Source: Tachypleus tridentatus
Taxonomy: Eukaryota; Arthropoda; Merostomata; Xiphosura; Limulidae
DNA length: 64,000 bases
Direction of reading: 5' to 3'
Assembly (NCBI RefSeq): GCF_004210375.1
Contig: NC_134825.1
Span: 70,237,558-70,301,557 of the forward strand
Shown here piece by piece: positions 32,940 to 44,439 of this stretch. Every line of letters begins with the position of its first letter. The stretch's first letter is position 1. The notes under the pieces are model-generated. The model made no database searches, was not told where the DNA came from, and saw nothing but the letters and a program-made list of their open reading frames with translations. The translations under genes and the position numbers were made by a program.

Positions 32940-33735
32940 AAGTTAGCTAATTTGATAGAAGAGCGGCTGGATGGAAGAAAGCAGAAGGTTGTTATAAATG
33001 GAGTTCAGTCGGACTAGGTTAATGTCATAAATGGGGTACCTTCAGCGCTCATTCTTTGGACCTTTGCTCTTTTTGATTCACACCGGCATAGCGGGGCGGG
33101 TTAAGGCGTTCGTCTCGTAATCTGAGGATCGCGGGATCGACCCGAGTCGCACCAAACATGCTCGCCCTTTCAGGTGTGGGGCGTTATAATGTGACGGTCA
33201 ATCCCACTATTCTTTGTTAAAAGAGTAATCCAAGAGTTGGCGGTGGGTGGTGATGACTAGCTGCCTTCCCTCTAGTCTTACACTGCTAAATTAGGGACGA
33301 CTAGCGCAGATAGCCCTCGTGCATCTTTACGCAAAATTAAAAAACAAACAGACATATGTGACGGAGTGGTTAATAAATTAATTATATTTGCAGAAGATAT
33401 TAAGCTTTTTGGGTGTTGCTAGCTGTGAAAAGGGTACTGCTGATTTATAAAAGGGTTTAGATCATTTAATGAGTTGGTAACTAAATGGCAAATGAGTTTT
33501 AATTATAATAAATAGAGATAACGCATGCAAGTTATCGTGATTTGAATTATAAATATAATTTGGATGTGAATAACTTTAACAGGGTCAAAGAAAGCTTTAT
33601 AACTATTTGATCGATAAGGGCTGATTTTAAGGGTTTTACTTTAGTTTGAAGGAATGGACAATTTAGATCAATAGGTTCTTGTTGTCCTTAAACATTATGC
33701 TATGTTATCTTGACTCTGCTGTCAAGTCCTGTATG
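32940..33735 (+). pseudogene. CR1/L2-like LINE, 3' half: rest of RT and 3' end
   Basis: Plus strand. EERLDGRKQKVVINGVQSD is followed by GVPSALILWTFALF, the second catalytic region IFAEDIKLF (FADD-type box with D-to-E in the first acidic place) after a SINE-A insertion, and WQMSFNYNK. 33640-33735 (CAATTTAGATCAATAGGTTC) looks like the coding end and 3' region. It picks up where the inverted half stops, consistent with one insertion event. Confidence 0.85.
33083..33351 (+). repeat. SINE-A inserted in the LINE 3' half
   Basis: Full length (ACCGGCATAGCGGGGCGGGT to TTAAAAAACAAACA); it splits the LINE frame between WTFALF and the FAED box, so it is younger than the LINE. Confidence 0.94.
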
Positions 33736-33739
33736 ACCA

Positions 33740-34895
33740 CAACTATGATTATAGTATAATCATCGGCATTTGGCAATAATTAGTCTATCTGTCTTAAGAT
33801 AGAGCTAATTTGAGATTTCTAGCCATAACTGGTTTGAAGTTAATATTTATACACACTCACATAGACAAACAGATGGATAGATCTCTATACTGAACACTCG
33901 GTGGTGAAAACTAGTAAAAGATGACCTCGTGAAAGCAAGTGAAACAGTGTCTAGAATGATATGGTAACATGACCCTTCTTCACATACATTCTCATATATC
34001 GGATGTCACCTAAGCCAGGTCAAGCCAAGATTCACTGACATCCGGGAAATAAGCGGATCTGGTGGGGAAAAAATAGACTTTGAAGGCTGTTTACATTAAA
34101 CATTCATCAAGTAACACATTCATGCATACCTGTTTCTTTCGTATACGTATAAATAAACTGTATGCATTTACTCATAGCTTGTTTTTCGCCATCATTAGGA
34201 AAACATACACTTAAAATAACATACATATAAATATTTTCAAACCGGAATTTAGTTATACTTTGTTGTTAATGCTTATAATTCTGAGTAATAATTTTCACAA
34301 AAGCAACTTTTCCTGAGTTTACAAAGTCAATATATTTCATTATATATCATTACTCTCGCACACATATTAATCATCAATGATCATAATATTTTTGTAAATT
34401 ATGTAAAATATGTATGTATATATATATATATACACATTTTTCTTTGAAACTTGCAAATGCCATCTGTACCAATGTCTAAAATATTATTCTATATGAAAGG
34501 AATTAGCTATTTTCAGCCTCAATGGCATCTTCTGTAACAAATAGCCTAAATAGCTCTGTTAAATATCTTAGGGCTCGGGCATAATTGTGTTATTTTAGAA
34601 GTGTCTACGAGTCAGCAGAACCGGTCACTTACACGGTTACTTTTAACCAAATAGAACGATTTGTTGTCACAGTTACAACGTTCTTACGCTATAGTGTGCA
34701 AAAAATGTTCAGAAACATATCGACGTTCGAATCTTGAACCTTCTGACATGCAGTGAGACCAACTAATTACTAGGTCACGTTAAGAACACATAAGGGAAAA
34801 AAGCTTGCTATGTTCTTCAACTCTCCAAATAGGTAGTGTTTCATACTTTTTATTTATTGATCAATATTTCCCTAAATTGGAGGAATAAGTGTTGG
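33740..34895. other. AT-rich spacer
   Basis: About 1.15 kb with no gene; a (TA)n run lies at about 34417-34432. Confidence 0.4.
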
Positions 34896-35012
34896 GTTCC
34901 CCACTGGGATAGTTGTAAGTCTTCGGATTTACAACTCTAAAATTAGGGATTCGATTCCCTTCGGTGGACACAGCAGATAGCCCGATGTGGATTTACTATA
35001 AGAAAACACACA
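34896..35012 (+). repeat. SINE-B
   Basis: GGATAGTTGTAAGTCTTCGG, GGGATTCGATTCCCTTCGG, CACAGCAGATAGCCCGATGT, and an AAGAAAACACACAT tail. Confidence 0.92.
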
Positions 35013-35015
35013 TAG

Positions 35016-36020
35016 GTGTCGGTCGTGCATAAGTTTTCCAACGCATCTCTTGCTGTTTTAGTAAAACTATTAGAAACAAACCTTTTTTTTAAAGGAAAGT
35101 TTTGTTCAATTTCAGTGAATATGGAAAAGCTACACAAAATATTTTCGATAATATGTTTGAATGTTTCCAATTTCATCATAATGTTTTTATTAACACCGCC
35201 AATACACTTTCCCAACTCTTTTATAAACATACAACGGTTTTTATTCACGAATAAAAGTAAAGCAGATCTAAAGGATGCGAGTTCGAAGCTTTAGGCACTA
35301 TATTAACAGTAACCTATTTACTGAGTATACTAACACTACCATATCTAACTTAGATTAAACTATTTTACTGAATGTATTCAATTAACTGGATGTATTGCAG
35401 TTACCGAATTAACTGAGTGTATGATACCAACCTGGTTTTTGTAGCTAGTAAAGAATACTTCTTTATCTAGGCCTATTCTAAGCGTTTTGTCTTGCATGCA
35501 GTTAGCGAATCTTTGAAAACCGAACATACAAAGCTCGTAAATGTGAAATAATAATCTGAGTTAGACAAAGGTTAAATAGCCCAACAATTGTTCCATAAGG
35601 CTTAAACCAGTTTAACCTTCTTTCCTTATTGTGTTCTCCCAGAATGACGTCATATTCATTTTCAGGAGTGAAGCAGAAACTTGTTCAAGTTAGTTTGAAT
35701 TGGGGATCATCTTCCATGGAAATGATCGTTGGCAGAGGTAACCAGGGATTGTGCAGTATTGCACTAGGACCTTGGTTCGACTTAACAGTGTAGTAGCATC
35801 ATTATCATGTGTCTTGTGTCCGCCTTTTACCACTTCCAAACACAATTTTTGCCCAAGAAACCAATAGAAGTGAACTATGAATATGGAAGTCTGTCGAATA
35901 AGTAAAGACTCACTCTGGTTGTGAATAAATGTTTGTTCATTTATTTACTTGTGTTCATTGCTGTACACGTTTGAAATTATTACCTGAATAATATTTCTGA
36001 AAAATACTTGTTGGTCTTGC
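35016..36020. other. Spacer with an unassigned frame pair
   Basis: Frames 34943-35248 (-) and 35016-35294 (+) overlap a SINE and show no domain. A perfect TGACGTCA lies at 35645-35652. Confidence 0.4.
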
Positions 36021-36024
36021 GTTT

Positions 36025-36129
36025 GCTCGCTAGTACAGCGGTAAGTCTACAGTTTCGAGGTTCGATTCCTCTCGGTAGACTCAGCAGATAGCCTGATGTG
36101 GCTTTGCTATAAGAAAAACACACACACAC
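36025..36129 (+). repeat. SINE-B with small internal deletion
   Basis: GCTCGCTAGTACAGCGGTAA head; the middle of the head is shortened; GGTTCGATTCCTCTCGG; AGCAGATAGCCTGATGTGGC. Confidence 0.9.
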
Positions 36130-36214
36130 TTTTCTGTCGGACATCAGTGTATCTAAATACAAGATAAACATATTTTACCTAATTTGACTCTATTTACAAA
36201 GCTGACTACATTAT

Positions 36215-36478
36215 GTACCCAGACTGTGAATCCAAAGACTCGTGGTTTGCGTTTCGTTCCCGAAATCTGTGCTCCGCATTTTGAAGCTCTCGTTGAGTTT
36301 TAAGAACTCCATCTTATCCTACTGCTTGGTTATACAGAAATTGCTCAAGGATTAGCGGTGAATGGTATTGATTGGTTACTTTTATTATAGTGTAATATAA
36401 TCATTTGAAAATTAAGGGCGGCCATGTGCCAGTAGTGCTTGTGCAGCTTTATGCAAATTGTTTGAAACAAACAAACAA
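36215..36478 (+). repeat. Very old SINE-D/A relative
   Basis: Scattered matches only: TGAATCCAAAGACTCGTGGTT head, AGGATTAGCGGTGAATGGTA, AATTAAGGGCGGCCATGTGC, and an AAACAAACAAAC tail. Confidence 0.45.
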
Positions 36479-37058
36479 TACAAACTTTTCGTAATTGTTT
36501 TGAATTTGAACTTTCCGTAATTCACTTAGAAATATATAAACGAGAGGTTCATATAATTATTTATACATGTATGTGTGTGTGTTTATATTTATATGTATTT
36601 CATATGTATATATTTGCATAAGATGATAGGATATATTTCAACAAACTAGCTAAAAATAATCTACCCGTCTTGTATAAATATGCGAGGATTGTGTTTTTGT
36701 TATTTTTAATATTTCAGGATTTAATTTGATCATATTTTAATCTTTTATAACTGATGTAGAGTATATCTTCATGTATATCTTCATTCGTTCACGTTATTGT
36801 TTTCCTATATTTCCATGAATTTTTGGCATCCTCAAACTAGTATGTAGTGTAACTATATTAAATTCTTGGAAATTTGTTTATTCGTGTAATGCAGTAACCT
36901 GTAAAATTGTATGTATAATATTAGTTAAAATATATGATCTGAAAGATTATGAGACATCGTGCTAAGGATTCGTTCCGACTAACAGGTGGGATATCTTCAT
37001 TATTCATTTTGTCTATTTTTTACCTTCGATTCTGACTCTTGATTCTTCTCTATCTCGA

Positions 37059-37131
37059 GTTTGATCTTCATTCTAGGAGCCAGATAGTCACAAGTTTTGA
37101 TATTTATTCTAGGAGCCAGATAGTCACAAGA
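37059..37131 (+). repeat. ~35-bp tandem repeat, two copies
   Basis: TTCTAGGAGCCAGATAGTC followed by ACAAG occurs twice in tandem, with preceding TTTGATCTTCA / TTTTGATATTTA. Confidence 0.85.
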
Positions 37132-37267
37132 AGTCAGACAGATTTATACATAAATATTTCATTCATTTGTTTGCTTTTTCTGTTATCCTCTTTAAAATTT
37201 ATTCATTTCATACAATGTTTTGTAGACACTTTTAGTTATCTGTTGGATATTACTATCTTTGAACACC

Positions 37268-37302
37268 ACACACACACACACACGTATATGTATATGTATA
37301 TG
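37268..37302 (+). repeat. Microsatellite (CA)n then (GTATAT)n
   Basis: ACACACACACACACAC followed by GTATATGTATATGTATAT. Confidence 0.9.
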
Positions 37303-37309
37303 ATATACG

Positions 37310-38520
37310 TGCGAAGTAATATTTTAAATTTTGGTTTGGTTTAATATTTGAAAGATAGTAATTTAAAATAAGAAAATTATTTGAAAAATAATAACAGGCT
37401 AAATCCATTATATTATTATTTGTGTTTTTAGTAGAGACTATAGGTGATTAAAATTATTTGACACGCATTCTTTGCCCTTTCTAGCATATTTTCACCACTT
37501 CTAAGATAAGTCAATCAAAATGGATGTCCAGAACTTCTTTGTGAAGAACCCATTTTAACAATGTTAGAAACATATAGATTAATCAAACGACATACGTGAA
37601 TGTCTTGATCACAGGTAAATCACTTTTCACACTCCAGTCACATACGAAACGCGGACGTATTTGAAAGTGAGTGGGACCACAACTAGCTTCAATTTCAAAG
37701 AGGAAAACTAGGCAGATGGTGGTTGTGTAACAGTGCAGGCAGAAAACAACATTGCTAGTTGCACTAACTGATCAACTACTGGGCCATGAACTCTATAGCA
37801 TGAAATGAATATTGGTAGACGTAGATTTCAGAGATATACATTTGCATATCAGATCATAGGAAAAGCTACCTGGCCTTGTATTGCTTAAAGACGAACTTAC
37901 ATTATTTAATAGCAGTATTTGGGGCTTATCATGGCTCAAATACAGATAATTCAGATTATTCATTAATTGCTTTGAGTAGCGTATTCTTATATTTTTAGTT
38001 TTGCCAACCTAATGATTCTAGCGATAGAATAAATATAACTCAGGGTATTTTTCTTGCTTTTAAATTGATATTCATAGTCTTACTTTGCTTGTGAACTATT
38101 ATTAGTCAAATGATAATGCTCGTGAAAAACTTGTCAACATTCAACATTTCTACAAAATATAATATCTTGTAAACTCAATATAGAAAACTCATGTTGACCA
38201 CAAATGAATTATATTCTACCTTGTGAATGATAATAAAAGTAACACAGTAACAACAAACTAGTGTTTACAAGTAACATCTATGTAGCAGAAGTGTATAAGC
38301 GATAAGCTAATGCAAGTAAATAGGAAATAAAGCTCCATCTTTTGACAATAATTATGAGTAACACGAGAGCATTAGATTATGAACCAATTACAATTGAAAA
38401 CAAACACCCTTCCGACGACGAAATATTTTTCTATTAACGAGAAGGTGATATTTTTAAGCCTTAAAATTAATAAGAATGTGAGAGATTAATTCAGCTTTAA
38501 TTGATTGTTTAAAATTTTTA
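37310..38520. other. AT-rich spacer
   Basis: No feature seen. Confidence 0.4.
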
Positions 38521-38539
38521 TGTTGATATGTATTAAGTA

Positions 38540-38660
38540 GCCTTGTTATTCCTGACAGATTGTAGAGTTTTTATCAAGTATGTATATTATCCTCACAAAC
38601 TGCAGAATATCTATTAAGTATTTCTATTATCCTGATAAACTGTAGAGTGTGGATCAAAGG
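38540..38660 (+). repeat. Degenerate ~45-bp tandem repeat, three units
   Basis: Each unit has the form ATTATCCTSAYAAACTGYAG, then ARTRT-TATYAAGTAT; the units begin near 38547, 38588 and 38627. Confidence 0.65.
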
Positions 38661-38914
38661 ACTGAAACATAATGCACGTAACGCGAGAATAAGAAGAAAA
38701 GTTTATCGAGAATGACAGTTAGAGAGAAAGTAGTTCCACTAAAACTAAAAAAGTATTTAGCAAGTTTAACGAACACCAGACCTCTGGCGAGAGTGATGCT
38801 TTAAATGAAAGAGATCGAAGAAAAACGATAATAGTGATGAAGCTTTAAGTGCTTATCGTTCCAAAGACATTGGTAGCTTTGATGAAAAGTATGGTTACGA
38901 AAGGCAATGTAAAT

Positions 38915-39038
38915 GTGTGTTTGTGTGTGTTTTCTTATTGCAAAGCCACGTCGAGCGATCTGCTGAGCCTACTGAGTGGAATCGAATCCCTGATTTTAGC
39001 GTCATAAGTTCGTGTACTTACCGCTGTTATAGAGGGGC
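38915..39038 (-). repeat. SINE-B (minus) with 13-bp target duplication
   Basis: AGGCAATGTAAAT (38902-38914) and AGGCAATGCAAAT (39039-39051) flank it, one mismatch. Confidence 0.95.
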
Positions 39039-39133
39039 AGGCAATGCAAATATAGCTACTGGAAGTAAAGAGAGTCTTACAGATAACAATAAATAGTTTA
39101 ACATGTACTTATATGTCCCAGCTGACGACATCA

Positions 39134-39222
39134 AGAAAACGTGTGTGTGTGTCTTTTATAGCAAAGCTACATCGAGTTATCTGCTATGTCCACCGAGGCA
39201 CAGACTTACCACAGTACCATCG
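39134..39222 (-). repeat. SINE-B fragment (minus)
   Basis: GTGTGTGTGTCTTTTATAGC, AAAGCTACATCGAGTTATCT, and TCCACCGAGG; the B-box part is deleted. Confidence 0.8.
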
Positions 39223-39260
39223 GAGGCGTCTTTTTTTTTTCTTTCTTTTTTCTTCAATGG

Positions 39261-39477
39261 CCGGTCACACCAAACATGCTTGCACTTTCAGCCGTGGGGG
39301 CGTTATAATGTGACGGTCAATCCCACTATTCATTGGTAAAAGAGTAGCCCAAGAGTTGGCGGTGGGTGTTGATGACTAGCTGCCGTCCCTCTAGTCTTAC
39401 ACTGCTAAATTAGGGACGGCTAGCGCAGAAAGCCCTCGAGTAGCTTTGTGCAAAATTCAAAACAAACAAACAAACAA
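39261..39477 (+). repeat. SINE-A, 5'-truncated
   Basis: Starts within the tRNA B box (CGGTCACACCAAACATGCTT); body and (CAAA)n tail intact, close to consensus. Confidence 0.94.
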
Positions 39478-39682
39478 TCCTCCGATGGCGTCCACCACAA
39501 TTAACTAGTAACAGAATTCTGGCTCCATTCTTAAATCCGTTATATAAGCCAAACGAAAACTGATTTATAAAGACAAATATGGTGATCTGTGAAAAAAAAA
39601 AATAAAACAGTCTCGAATTGATTTCTGGGTCGAAAATTTGACTTGTGCTGACGTGCTTATTAAGTAAAAGATCAATTAATGT

Positions 39683-39796
39683 GGTTTGTTTTATAGCAAA
39701 GCCACCTTTGCGTATCTGCTTCTGTTCATAACAAGGAATTGAGCACTGGATTTTAGTATTGTAAGTCTGTAAACTTTCCGTTGTCCCACCGGTGGC
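39683..39796 (-). repeat. SINE-B (minus), diverged
   Basis: GTTTTATAGCAAAGCCACC, GGATTTTAGTATTGTAAGTC, and TGTCCCACCGGTGG. Confidence 0.75.
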
Positions 39797-39868
39797 AAAA
39801 AATATAAAAACACTAAATACTTACATAAGTGACTCATAAAAACCAAAAATCGAATTAAGTTTAAATAC

Positions 39869-39960
39869 TTGTTTGTGATTAATTGAGTACGAAATTACAC
39901 AAAGGACTATCTGTACTCTGTCCATCGAAACCCGGAGAAATATCGCTGTGCCACTAGGGG
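39869..39960 (-). repeat. SINE-C (minus), internally deleted
   Basis: GAAATTACACAAAGGACTAT, CCATCGAAACCCGG, and ATCGCTGTGCCACTAGGGG. Confidence 0.85.
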
Positions 39961-39964
39961 CAAT

Positions 39965-40595
39965 TTTATGTAAAAAATAATTCCAAAATAGAAAAACAAG
40001 TTCTGGATTAAGATTTTATCCTTTGTGTATTTTATCCTTAATAATATCCGTGTTATTACTCACCACAATGAAAACCTCGCAAGTTCCACTGTGTTGCTAT
40101 ATTTTGTCTTTTTTTACACCTTTTAAAATGGCACTAAAGTAAAATAAAAGCTGAATGACTATGCCAAAGAACAATGCCTTGACGTGACGGTAAGTTTGTA
40201 AAATAAATACGTTGTACACTTGTAGAATTGCTCTTTCTGCCTTGTATGATTAAAATAAAATGAGCCAGGAAGGGCCTTTTCGTGAAAATAATAGCCGCTT
40301 GGAAACAGTCAGATAAGCTGTATTTAATTGATTAGAAATTTTGACGTGATAGAGTAAGATCCACGAATGTAGGCTGTATGAGCAGTTATTCTAGTGCTAG
40401 ACAAGATTAATATTATTTACAGCGAGTGAGTTATTAAACTATAATCCTTAGGCCAATGTACCAAACGGATGACGTCCTTTGTGTGGTACATACTTATATT
40501 ATTCATGGGTAGTTATAAATGAAATATTATTAATTAACCGACATTCGTTGATATAAATACTCTTAAGCTATTGGTAGTTAGAAATTATTAAAATT
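39965..40595. other. AT-rich spacer
   Basis: No feature seen. Confidence 0.4.
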
Positions 40596-40605
40596 GTTGT
40601 ACGTT

Positions 40606-40789
40606 TGTTTGTTTGTTTTGATTTTAGCCCAAAGCTACTCGAGGGCTATCTGCGCTAGCCGTCCCTAATTTAGCAGTGTAAGACTAGAGGGAAGGCAGCT
40701 AGTCATCACTACCCACCGCCAACTCTTGGGCTACTCTTTTACTAACGAATAGTGAGATTGACCGTCACATTATAACGCCCCTACTATTT
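40606..40789 (-). repeat. SINE-A (minus), 5'-truncated
   Basis: Tail and body present, head missing after ATTATAACGCCCCTA. TGTACGTT flanks both ends (40598-40605 and 40791-40798). Confidence 0.94.
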
Positions 40790-40984
40790 GTGTACGTTAA
40801 GGACATAATGCTGTCTTGATAATCATATCTATTGCAAATTATTAATTGATTATCATTAAAGAGTTATTCATGAGAAAATATCTCCTTAATTTTAAGTGTC
40901 ATAAGTCTTTAGTTTATTCAGTAACGGCTGCCATCTTGGTTCACAGCTCAAGATCAAAGTTGAAAAACGTATGGTATAACTAGT

Positions 40985-42150
40985 ATTTACTTACACACAA
41001 AAAACTCTTAAGATTAACTAACAAAACAAAACATCTTATACTAAAATATTAAATTAATATAATCTAATAACAGAATAAAACAAGTGTATTAAAAATAAAG
41101 CTACAAAACTAACATAGCATACAATTTAAAAAAGAATGACAACGTTATAACTCAACGAAAGACATTGGGTAACCACTCAACAACACGAAAATTATGTCAA
41201 TATAAAAATATTACGAAATAATTCAGCTAAACGAACATTATATGATAACCAAGAAAACAAATATTATATTACAATATAATAAAATAAGTATTAGATAACA
41301 TGCCAATATATTTCAACATTCTGCAACAGTTTAATAAAATAGACAGCTTATCACAACTCAAACAAAAATATCACGTAACAATTTAACAAAATGAACAACA
41401 TGTAAAAAAATCAACATAACATTTCACAACAGTTAATCAAAATAAAATTAGATACAGCTCAATAAAACAGATATCAAATATAACTTAGTAAAGCAGATAT
41501 TAATATAATAAAATGAAAGACATTTACACAAAGATTTAACAAAATGAGCATTATGTATTAAATCAGCAAATTAAACATATAAAAATATAGCTAATAACAA
41601 CAGAGAAGAATCATTACAAAAGAAACACCATATAAAAAAACAAACATTATATACATATCGAACATAAATGTCACATAGTGATTGAATAAATATAAAAAAT
41701 TAACAAGTCAAACATTATAAAAAAATTCAACAAAGCGAAGACTATAAAATCTCAAGAAAACATCACAGTAAAATAATCCAACAAAACAAGTATTTCAGAA
41801 CAATACAATACAATAAATGTCATACGATTAACCTACAAAACAAACACTGTAAAGCATCTCAACAAAACACATTTAGCAACAATGAGATAACAAACTTTGT
41901 AAGACGAAACTACAAAAAATGCTGTTAGACAAATCAACAAAAACACAAAAGTTAAACAAAAAAAGAAACACTATAGAACAATTCAGCGAAATAAACATTA
42001 TACTCAAAGCTCATGAAGAGCAAACATTATAAAATAACTCAATAAAATAATCAAATAGAAAATATGAAATGAATATATTACATATTATATCAACACAAAT
42101 GCTACGTAATAATTCATCAAAACAAACATCGAGCATTAAAAAGATATAAG
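40985..42150 (+). repeat. A-rich, strand-asymmetric degenerate minisatellite
   Basis: About 1.15 kb in which phrases like TCAACAAAACAAACATTATA and ATAAAATAATTCAACAAAAC recur at irregular 25-40-base intervals, always in the same orientation. G is very scarce on this strand. There is no open frame of note. Confidence 0.75.
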
Positions 42151-42576
42151 AGCTAAATATCTTTCAAAACCAAGCTGACCTGTTTTAGTTTTTTTTTTTT
42201 CAAGAAGGTTAGAACTTGTGAAACAAAATGAAGGAACAAGTAAAAACTGTTTCATATCTACTTTTATAGTTTTATAAGCTTAGCAGTTTCTTTTGAACGT
42301 TTAATATGCCAAATATAAGCTGTATATAAGATTATAGCTCAACAAACTGGAATTACTTTTATTACGTAAAGTTTTTTTTATAACATTTCCTGTCATTGAC
42401 ATTAGCGGGTCACTCGGACGAAAACTTAAAAACGCGCATTTATACTGCACTGACGCTTATTGGCTAGACTTTACGCGTCACTGTAAGGTCAATTACTCTT
42501 TGACATACAAAATCTCGAACAGATGACAGATAACTTGATGAGCATATCATCCTCGACTTTTTGTCTTCTTGTTTAG

Positions 42577-42718
42577 ATTAGTTGTAAAGAATGGTTTTGT
42601 GATGGTCTTGACTTTAAAACCAGTGCCGACTATAAACAGAATGGTTTGATTTACAAAATGTTGAAAGATATATGTTCACCGTTAAAATCATGGAATGTGA
42701 CCTCTGACCTCAGGAAGG
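42577..42718 (+). CDS. Candidate internal exon, unknown protein
   Basis: A pyrimidine-rich tract (GACTTTTTGTCTTCTTG) and TTTAG precede base 42577. The frame after it is open for about 75 codons and reads ISCKEWFCDGLDFKTSADYK, QNGLIYKMLKDICSPLKSWN, VTSDLRK up to a donor-like AGG/GTGAGAG at 42718/42719, which would give a 142-nt exon. An in-frame TAG is part of the acceptor itself, so the frame cannot extend upstream without splicing. I recognise no domain. In AT-rich DNA a frame of this size does occur by chance, so this is a candidate only. It also contains a perfect nuclear-receptor DR1 motif. Confidence 0.3.
42698..42710 (-). promoter_or_regulatory. Perfect DR1 nuclear-receptor motif
   Basis: TGACCTCTGACCT, that is AGGTCA-G-AGGTCA on the minus strand, the consensus for RXR/USP or HNF4 dimers. 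It lies inside the candidate exon, so it may be coding coincidence. Confidence 0.35.
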
Positions 42719-42719
42719 G

Positions 42720-44300
42720 TGAGAGTAGCATTTTAGCCTTTTATTTATTTTTTGTGTTATTCCCCAAATCCTTTTTATTTTTCAGTCAATGCCTTCCTTA
42801 ATTTTTTTTTATATTTCAGTTAAAGGCCATCTAAACATCATAATATGCTGTTTTGAATTACTCTACTGACGACATCTTGTTTTAAAAATAAGTGGTGTCC
42901 AAACACATGTTTGAAATATCTTACGTTTAAAACATTGACATTTATCACGATCTGACAACAAAACAGGCAAGACAAAACCATTATGCTACTCACAGATTAC
43001 ACCTTTCTAAACAACGCTGCCTGGATTAATCAAGTGTAGATATGAGAAAGGTAATGATAATGGACGTTAAAGATAAACGTCAACAGATTTAAGCTGTAAA
43101 ACTATGCCTGTTGATTGTATTTTACTGCGCTGTCACACGGTTCTTTCACATCAGTTTTGAAGTAAGATATTTTGAAGTAATAACTTCCTAAAGAACAAAA
43201 CGAAAGTTACATGTTAAATGTTTTCCTTACACATTAAAAAGATAATTCTTAACGTTTCTTCATCTCGTAAAAATAGCCCTTTTAAGGGTTTATAGCGAAT
43301 CAAATAAAACAGCTTAAAAAAACTATAACACAAGTATGTGCATGTTATCTCTGTTGTTTTCAAAATTAAAAGTTGCTTTAATTTAAACTTGCTTTAGTGT
43401 GTGTCTATTTCTAATGTGTAGAACTCTATGTTAGTACTAAAACACGATTAAGTTCCGATGGTCAAGTTTACTACGTACGTTGGATTTCAACTATGGGTGA
43501 TTTGTTTTTAGTGAGAAATCGTCTACTAGTGGTTCACTTATCTATTGTTCTTAAAAAATCGGTGTTCTATTGGTTACCTTCGTTAATTGTTTTTAACAGG
43601 CCAATATTCTATTGGTTTATAACAGTTAACACAGTGTCCTTCTCTTGGTTAATTGCCAATTTATTTCTATTAGTGCGATCTTATATTATTATTAGTATTT
43701 GTACTTGATGGTGTATCTTTGTTGGTTCATTGTTGATTTCTATTCCAAAGCTTTTCCTTAGACCATTCTTCAGTTGATATTTTAAATTTCACATACAACT
43801 GATTCTGTAACATCATGTAATTTATTTTCTAACAGTTTCGATCTAAATACATTTTTACGATAAAATAATTGTTCTATAAACAACAAGCTTTAATTTAGTG
43901 TTTGCATTTGTTCTAGCTATTCTAAAGTGATTTTATGCATACAGAAATCATTAATCACCGTTCTTGTTTTTCTGTTATTTTTGAAATGTTTTCTTTTATC
44001 CTATATTTTCTTATATTCTGATTCTCCTTTATGAAGAAAGGTCCACTTTGAAAACATTCAGGTTATGTGGTTTTCATAACTTTTTGAACTGCGTGTTTTT
44101 CTAACATCATTCTTATATTTATACATATAGTTTTTAAATGAGACCAACACTAGTTTACTGGCTAAGAGTTTCTTCATTTTGAACGATAAGAATTAATCCT
44201 ACGTTATTCTCACGTATTTGTTATTTTACTTGGATATGTAAAAAGAAATTAGGTGAAAAATATCTTACAGATTTAAATCACACTTTATTTAACAAACTCA
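42720..44300. other. AT-rich spacer
   Basis: No gene recognised; the frame 43493-43708 is hydrophobic but shows no family signature. Confidence 0.4.
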
Positions 44301-44317
44301 AACGTATAAATTAAGCA

Positions 44318-44427
44318 CTCCCAAACGGTAATTCTTCGGATTTACAACGCTAAAATCAGGGCTTCGATTCCCCTCGGTGGACACAGCAGATAGCCCGATG
44401 TGGCTATGCTATAAGGAAAACACAGAC
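44318..44427 (+). repeat. SINE-B, slightly 5'-truncated, with 12-bp target duplication
   Basis: ATAAATTAAGCA (44306-44317) and ATAAATCAAGCA (44428-44439) flank it, one mismatch. Confidence 0.94.
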
Positions 44428-44439
44428 ATAAATCAAGCA

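Noticed and set aside
40985-42150. A-rich tract considered as a nuclear mitochondrial insertion
   Set aside because: No mitochondrial coding frame or rRNA-like region; quasi-repetitive phrases fit a minisatellite.
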